A stretch of DNA of 64,000 nt from Gnetum montanum (taxonomy: Eukaryota > Streptophyta > Gnetopsida > Gnetales > Gnetaceae): contig MNCI01013764.1 in assembly GCA_015680685.1 (NCBI GenBank), positions 197,253 to 261,252 on the forward strand, in the 5' to 3' direction. The position numbers and the translations under genes were made by a program. Positions 60,426 to 64,000 of this stretch are shown one piece after another. The notes beneath the pieces were generated by a model that ran no database searches, was not told the origin of the DNA, and worked only from the letters and a program-made list of their open reading frames with translations. The stretch's first letter is position 1. Each line of letters opens with the position of its first letter.

Positions 60426-62191
60426 TGTAATGACCAAATATGTTAGTGGCTGGAACATCGAGGGGTTTGCAAGTGCACAACCTAACCCCACCTCTGTGTG
60501 AGGGCCATGCTGGAAAATGGAGGCAAAGTGCCCTGAATAGTCTTGTTGATCAAAAAAGGACTTTTTCAACTACAATTGGGGTTTTGGGTATAACTGGGGT
60601 GGCATGATTAGCCAAAAGTGTGAGCACTGATGGTGTTCTCAACAATACCAAGGTTGACTAGGCTTGAGCGTAGCTAGGTCTCTTGGCATGAGAACGATAA
60701 TGCACATGTACAAAAAAACATATAAAATAATGAAAAAGTATAAATGTGATACTAAATTTCAAAAAATACAATGAAGGAAATTCTTAGAGTGTAATGGAGT
60801 TTGAGAGAAAGAAATGATGATACCACCCTAGATGGGAAGCATAGCAATTACAAATGAGCTTTGCGAAGGTACGTGGTGTATAGATAGGTGTAGTAGTAAC
60901 ATAGCTAGAGCCTTTGGGGTTTCCTAGGGTGAAGAATGAAATCTAATACAAGGTTCATGCCTACTGGGTTGGTTACCATGATGTATTGTAGGATTATGGT
61001 GCATTATGATGCTGAGTGGAACACAAAGGTATTGCCAAAGTGTTGATACACACTAGTGTGCAAGTTGCTGATACACACTGGTGTGCAAGGTGCTGATACA
61101 CACTAGTGTGCAAGGTGCTCAAGGTGCCTTGAGTGCCAAGTGGTGCTCTTAGATGCTAATTGCTACTTGGATTTGCTAGCCAAATTCTTCAAATTCCCAC
61201 AACTAGAATGAATTGGCAACCTCTAGAGTGTGGAATGCGAGGGTATTTATAGGCTTAGGATTAGTGTGAAGTGCGGATCATGTGACATGTGGCAAAGGGG
61301 TAGATGAGGCCACACTGAACCTTGCTATGCTCCCACTAGAGCAACTAGTGCTATCCTTTGATACACTTCATTGGACCTCAAGGGACTACCATACCATGGC
61401 TACACTACTAGAACTACATGTTCCAAGATTGCAATGTACCTACAGATAGTGAAAAATAGTGCAATTTGGAGGCTACACTCTGGGACTACATTCTCCCCTC
61501 TTTCGAGTGGGATTGAATGTAGGTACAATTTTGGAACATAGAGGGGGGTACAAGAAGAGTCCAAGTTACTAATCCTACTTTCTAGAGGAGTGCTAGAGCT
61601 AGAATGAAGGCCTATGCTAAGCTCTGGAAGCTGTTGGAGGTAGTTCCTTGTTGCTATGCTAACTACGCTCTAGAGTGTAGCACAATGGTTAGGAAATTTT
61701 TGCAAAAACTAAATTCTAGTGCTGCTACACTAAAGAGTATATTAAGATGGGATAGATTGTAGCATGGACACTTAGAAAAATATGGCAAAAATTGCAATCC
61801 TTGTTCTTGCTACGCTAGCTACACTCAAGAGTGTAGAAGGAAGGGTAGCTTCAGGAGTTAGATCTGCCAAATGCTTCTTCCATGCTAAGCTAGCTTGGCA
61901 ACTTCTCTCTTGACACTAGTGTATACTAGTCGTTGGAGTACTACTATGCTTACTACACTGGAGAGCGTAGCAAGAGGGATGTAAGCGTAGCAAGACATTT
62001 AGACAAAATTTTTGCAGCTGCTATTTGACACTTAGAAAATTCTGTAAATGTAGTTTTGTGTTGCATGCTACGCTAAAGCATAGCCCCAGTAGTGGGATCA
62101 TGGGCCAAAAACTTAGAAAAATTTTTGCTTGTGTGGACACTTAGACAAATTTTCTATTGCAATGCTATTGCCTGAATTTGGTGGTGTTTCA
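60426..62191 (-). repeat. 5' LTR of the Tat element
   Basis: Ends TGAAACAC and TCATTACA on the minus strand. TATA box CTATAAATA at 61244-61252. Three tandem 25-bp units at 61041, 61066 and 61091 contain the palindrome CACACTAGTGTG; the other LTR has one unit. Confidence 0.88.
61244..61252 (-). promoter_or_regulatory. TATA box of the Tat 5' LTR
   Basis: CTATAAATA on the minus strand, also present in the 3' LTR at 32155-32163. Confidence 0.55.
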
Positions 62192-62954
62192 ATAGTAATG
62201 TCTTATAAAAATTTCTTGTTTGAGTTTAGGGAATCTAGATAATCATTCATGCTTTGAGATGGCTAAAATAGCTTCTTTATTTATAAATTTTATTGCCTTA
62301 ATATTGCAATTTTCAAATTGTCAAATTTTTATAGAAGTTCTATTGTTTGCAATTCTTGACCAATATTTAAATAGTCAAATAGAAGCTTGTACTTTATCAC
62401 TTAAAAAGTGTTTTGGTAGTTAAATAAGAGTGTATTTTATGAAATTGCTTATTGAGCTTAGAAGGTTTGGATGATTCATAAAATATTGAATTTAAATAGC
62501 TTTATTGCGAAGTGTTTCCTCATGTCAATATATCTTGCTCAAATGTTTGAGATCCCACACAAATATGCTTTCTTTTCTTTTCTCTTTCTAAAACCCATTG
62601 AATCTTGCTCTATTTCTAATTTTGTTATGGAATTTTCTCTCTAGGGGAAATTAGGAGTGGATTGGCAGAATTGTGCTCAAACATTTTGTGAAATTTTATT
62701 TGTTATAATTAATTTACTATAGGGACTATATAGACTAAGTGATTTGAGAACATAGGAATATTCAATAACTCATAGTGTTTAACAAGGTTAGCTAAATTTC
62801 TTTTACAATAGCTAGTTATAGTTTCATACAAAAACCCCACCATTTCAACATTTACAAAAGCAAACACATACTCATGCTAAGTCTATTTGGAGGTATTTGG
62901 GCCTTAGTGTTGCCAAAGACTAGCAACCACCTAAATCCTGTTTGAAGAACACGC
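62192..62954 (+). repeat. Family X LTR piece, right of the Tat insertion
   Basis: Continues the LTR interrupted at 31376. GGAATAGC/TTTATTGCGAAGTGTTT and CTTGCTCTATTTCTAATTTT match 46780-46915. It follows the LTR to CACCTAAATCCTGTTTGAAGAACAC and then stops where the tandem array begins. Confidence 0.75.
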
Positions 62955-62959
62955 AAGAT

Positions 62960-63640
62960 GGGATAATACTATGCGTCTCATAGAGTCCCCGAGGGACCGT
63001 CAAAGTGATCGATCTGTACCATGCAAGATGGGGTATAGATCGCATGCAAGACTATCGTAATATGGGCAAGTTAGCTAGCAGTCAAAGGCTTTGTGTCTCA
63101 TAGGATCCCCAAGGGGCCGTTGAAGTGACTGATTTGTACCACACGATGGGGTACAAAATGCATGCAAGACTACCATAAGACAAGTTTAGTTAACTAGCAA
63201 TCAAGGAGGCTTTATGTCTCCTAGGGTTCCAAAGGAACCATCAAAGTGACTGACCTATACCACACAAAGCGTAAACAACCACAAGAGGGTGTTGCGTTTA
63301 TGCTAGTGTGCAAAAGAATATAGGGCGCATGCAAGACTACTGTAGGACAGGCAAGCTAACTAGTGATCAAGAAGGATTTTCGTCTCATAGGGTCCCTGAG
63401 GGACCATTGAAGTGATTGATCTATACCACACGAGATGGGGTACAGAACACATGCAAGACTATCGTAAGATGGGCTAGTTAGCTGGTGATCGGAGGCCTTG
63501 TGTTCTGTAGGGCTCCCGAGGAACTGTCGAAGCAACCAATTTGCACTGCACAAAGTGAAAACAACTAAAAAAGGGTTTTACATTTACGCTTATGTGTATT
63601 AGGATGCAAAAGGTCACAGAACTACCTTGACATGTGAAAA
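62960..63640. repeat. Tandem array of about 120-bp units
   Basis: Five units with GTCTC-type starts at 62975, 63095, 63216, 63382 and 63502, so most periods are 120-121 bases. Shared core: GTCTCATAGGgTCCCcgAGGGACCgT, then GTACCACACgAgATGGGGTA and GCATGCAAGACTA. The third and fifth units carry an extra block (AAAGCGTAAACAACCACAAG and a related form). The array lies directly on the internal side of a minus-strand PBS, so it is probably leader sequence of the element whose LTR starts at 63677. Confidence 0.8.
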
Positions 63641-63649
63641 AGGCACCAA

Positions 63650-64000
63650 AAGGCCCTCCTTCTAGCACTATAAAATTGTAGTGACTAAAAACATCGAGGG
63701 CTGGAAAACATTGAGGGGTTAGCGGGTGCGATAGTTTTGACCCCATATCCACGGGAAGCCATGCTGGGTGTGAGCGGATATGGGGAGCACTAAAAAATCT
63801 GGTCAATTAGATATGGACTTAATTGATGTTAATATAGCCTTTTGCAACATATAGTTTTGAAAATAGGAACAAAAATGTGAAGTAATGTTTGAAAGTAAAT
63901 AAAGCATAAAATAGTGCAAAACATAACAATAAGTAGGAAACAAAGTAAAGTGTAGTTAGAAAAATGCATCGCTCCAAGGCTACAAGTTTGCTCTATCAAG
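63650..64000 (-). mobile_element. PBS and 5' LTR start of another Tat-like element
   Basis: Minus strand TATAGTGCTAGAAGGAGGGCC (63654-63674) is a tRNA-Asn type PBS. From 63677 the sequence TGTAGTGACTAAAAACATCGAGGG resembles the Tat LTR end at 60426. The LTR runs off the window. The leader is the tandem array; the rest of the element is not seen to the left, where a family X LTR piece lies instead. Confidence 0.6.

Larger units (their letters stand above)
31377..62191 (-). mobile_element. Giant Tat-lineage LTR retrotransposon with nested element
   Basis: LTRs at 31377-33107 and 60426-62191 are in direct orientation and flanked by the exact 5-base duplication ATAGT (31372-31376 and 62192-62196). 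Minus-strand order: LTR, PBS (tRNA-Asn type), leader, gag, protease, middle region with antisense gene, RT, RNase H, archaeal-type RNase H, integrase, 3' region, polypurine tract, LTR. Dual RNase H marks the Tat lineage (Ogre, Retand, Grande relatives). A family X element (36172-47278) lies inside integrase; without it the length is about 19.7 kb. All genes carry stops. Confidence 0.9.

Noticed and set aside
62975-63510. CRISPR-like array
   Set aside because: Whole 120-base units are similar, with no constant repeat and variable spacer pattern; the context is plant retroelement.

Overview
This window looks like intergenic DNA of a large-genome land plant, quite possibly a gymnosperm, although nothing here fixes the species. 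It is AT-rich and holds no intact host gene. Most of what can be explained is nested, decayed Ty3/gypsy LTR retrotransposons. Their primer-binding sites match plant tRNA-Asp and tRNA-Asn 3' ends. Most premature stops can be explained by C-to-T change, often CAG to TAG, which fits plant CHG/CG methylation.

Layout. 1-4443: 3' part of an Athila-like element on the minus strand (protease, gag, tRNA-Asp PBS, LTR), inserted into the pol gene of a plus-strand element called here family X (4444-8478, pol remnant plus LTR). Family X in turn sits in a minus-strand gag-protease remnant (8479-9960). 9960-16300: mostly unassigned DNA with a minisatellite, a decayed reading frame and a dispersed repeat carrying a tRNA-derived SINE. 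16312-23918: an LTR-bounded minus-strand element that kept gag, protease and the integrase tail but lost the rest of pol, and was later hit by a solo Athila-type LTR (19695-20442, TSD ATGAT). 24877-26368: two more copies of the dispersed repeat, one with an artefact-like inverted segment bounded by single Ns. 26369-29818: end of another Athila-type element with an extra coiled-coil-like frame, followed by a SERK-like receptor-kinase pseudogene (29818-30136).

31377-62191: a very large Tat-lineage element on the minus strand with an exact TSD (ATAGT). In its own reading order it has LTR, tRNA-Asn PBS, leader, gag, protease, a long middle region, reverse transcriptase, RNase H, a second archaeal-type RNase H, integrase, a 3' region and LTR. 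An 11.1-kb family X element (36172-47278) is inserted inside its integrase; without it the host element is about 19.7 kb. The middle region (50394-55690) holds a decayed multi-exon gene on the opposite strand, with GT-AG introns and a poly(A) signal, bracketed by degenerate minisatellites. This is the least expected content of the window. The Tat element itself landed in an older family X LTR, whose pieces are at 31090-31376 and 62192-62954. The right end holds a tandem array of about 120-bp units next to another tRNA-Asn PBS and LTR start (63677 onward).

No element in the window looks able to move on its own. The genes shown would in life have worked as gag (particle), protease, reverse transcriptase/RNase H (DNA copy) and integrase (insertion). 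The antisense gene and the extra coiled-coil frame have no function I recognise. Sequence gaps (N at 25344, 25608, 38830 and 40833-41348) affect interpretation.
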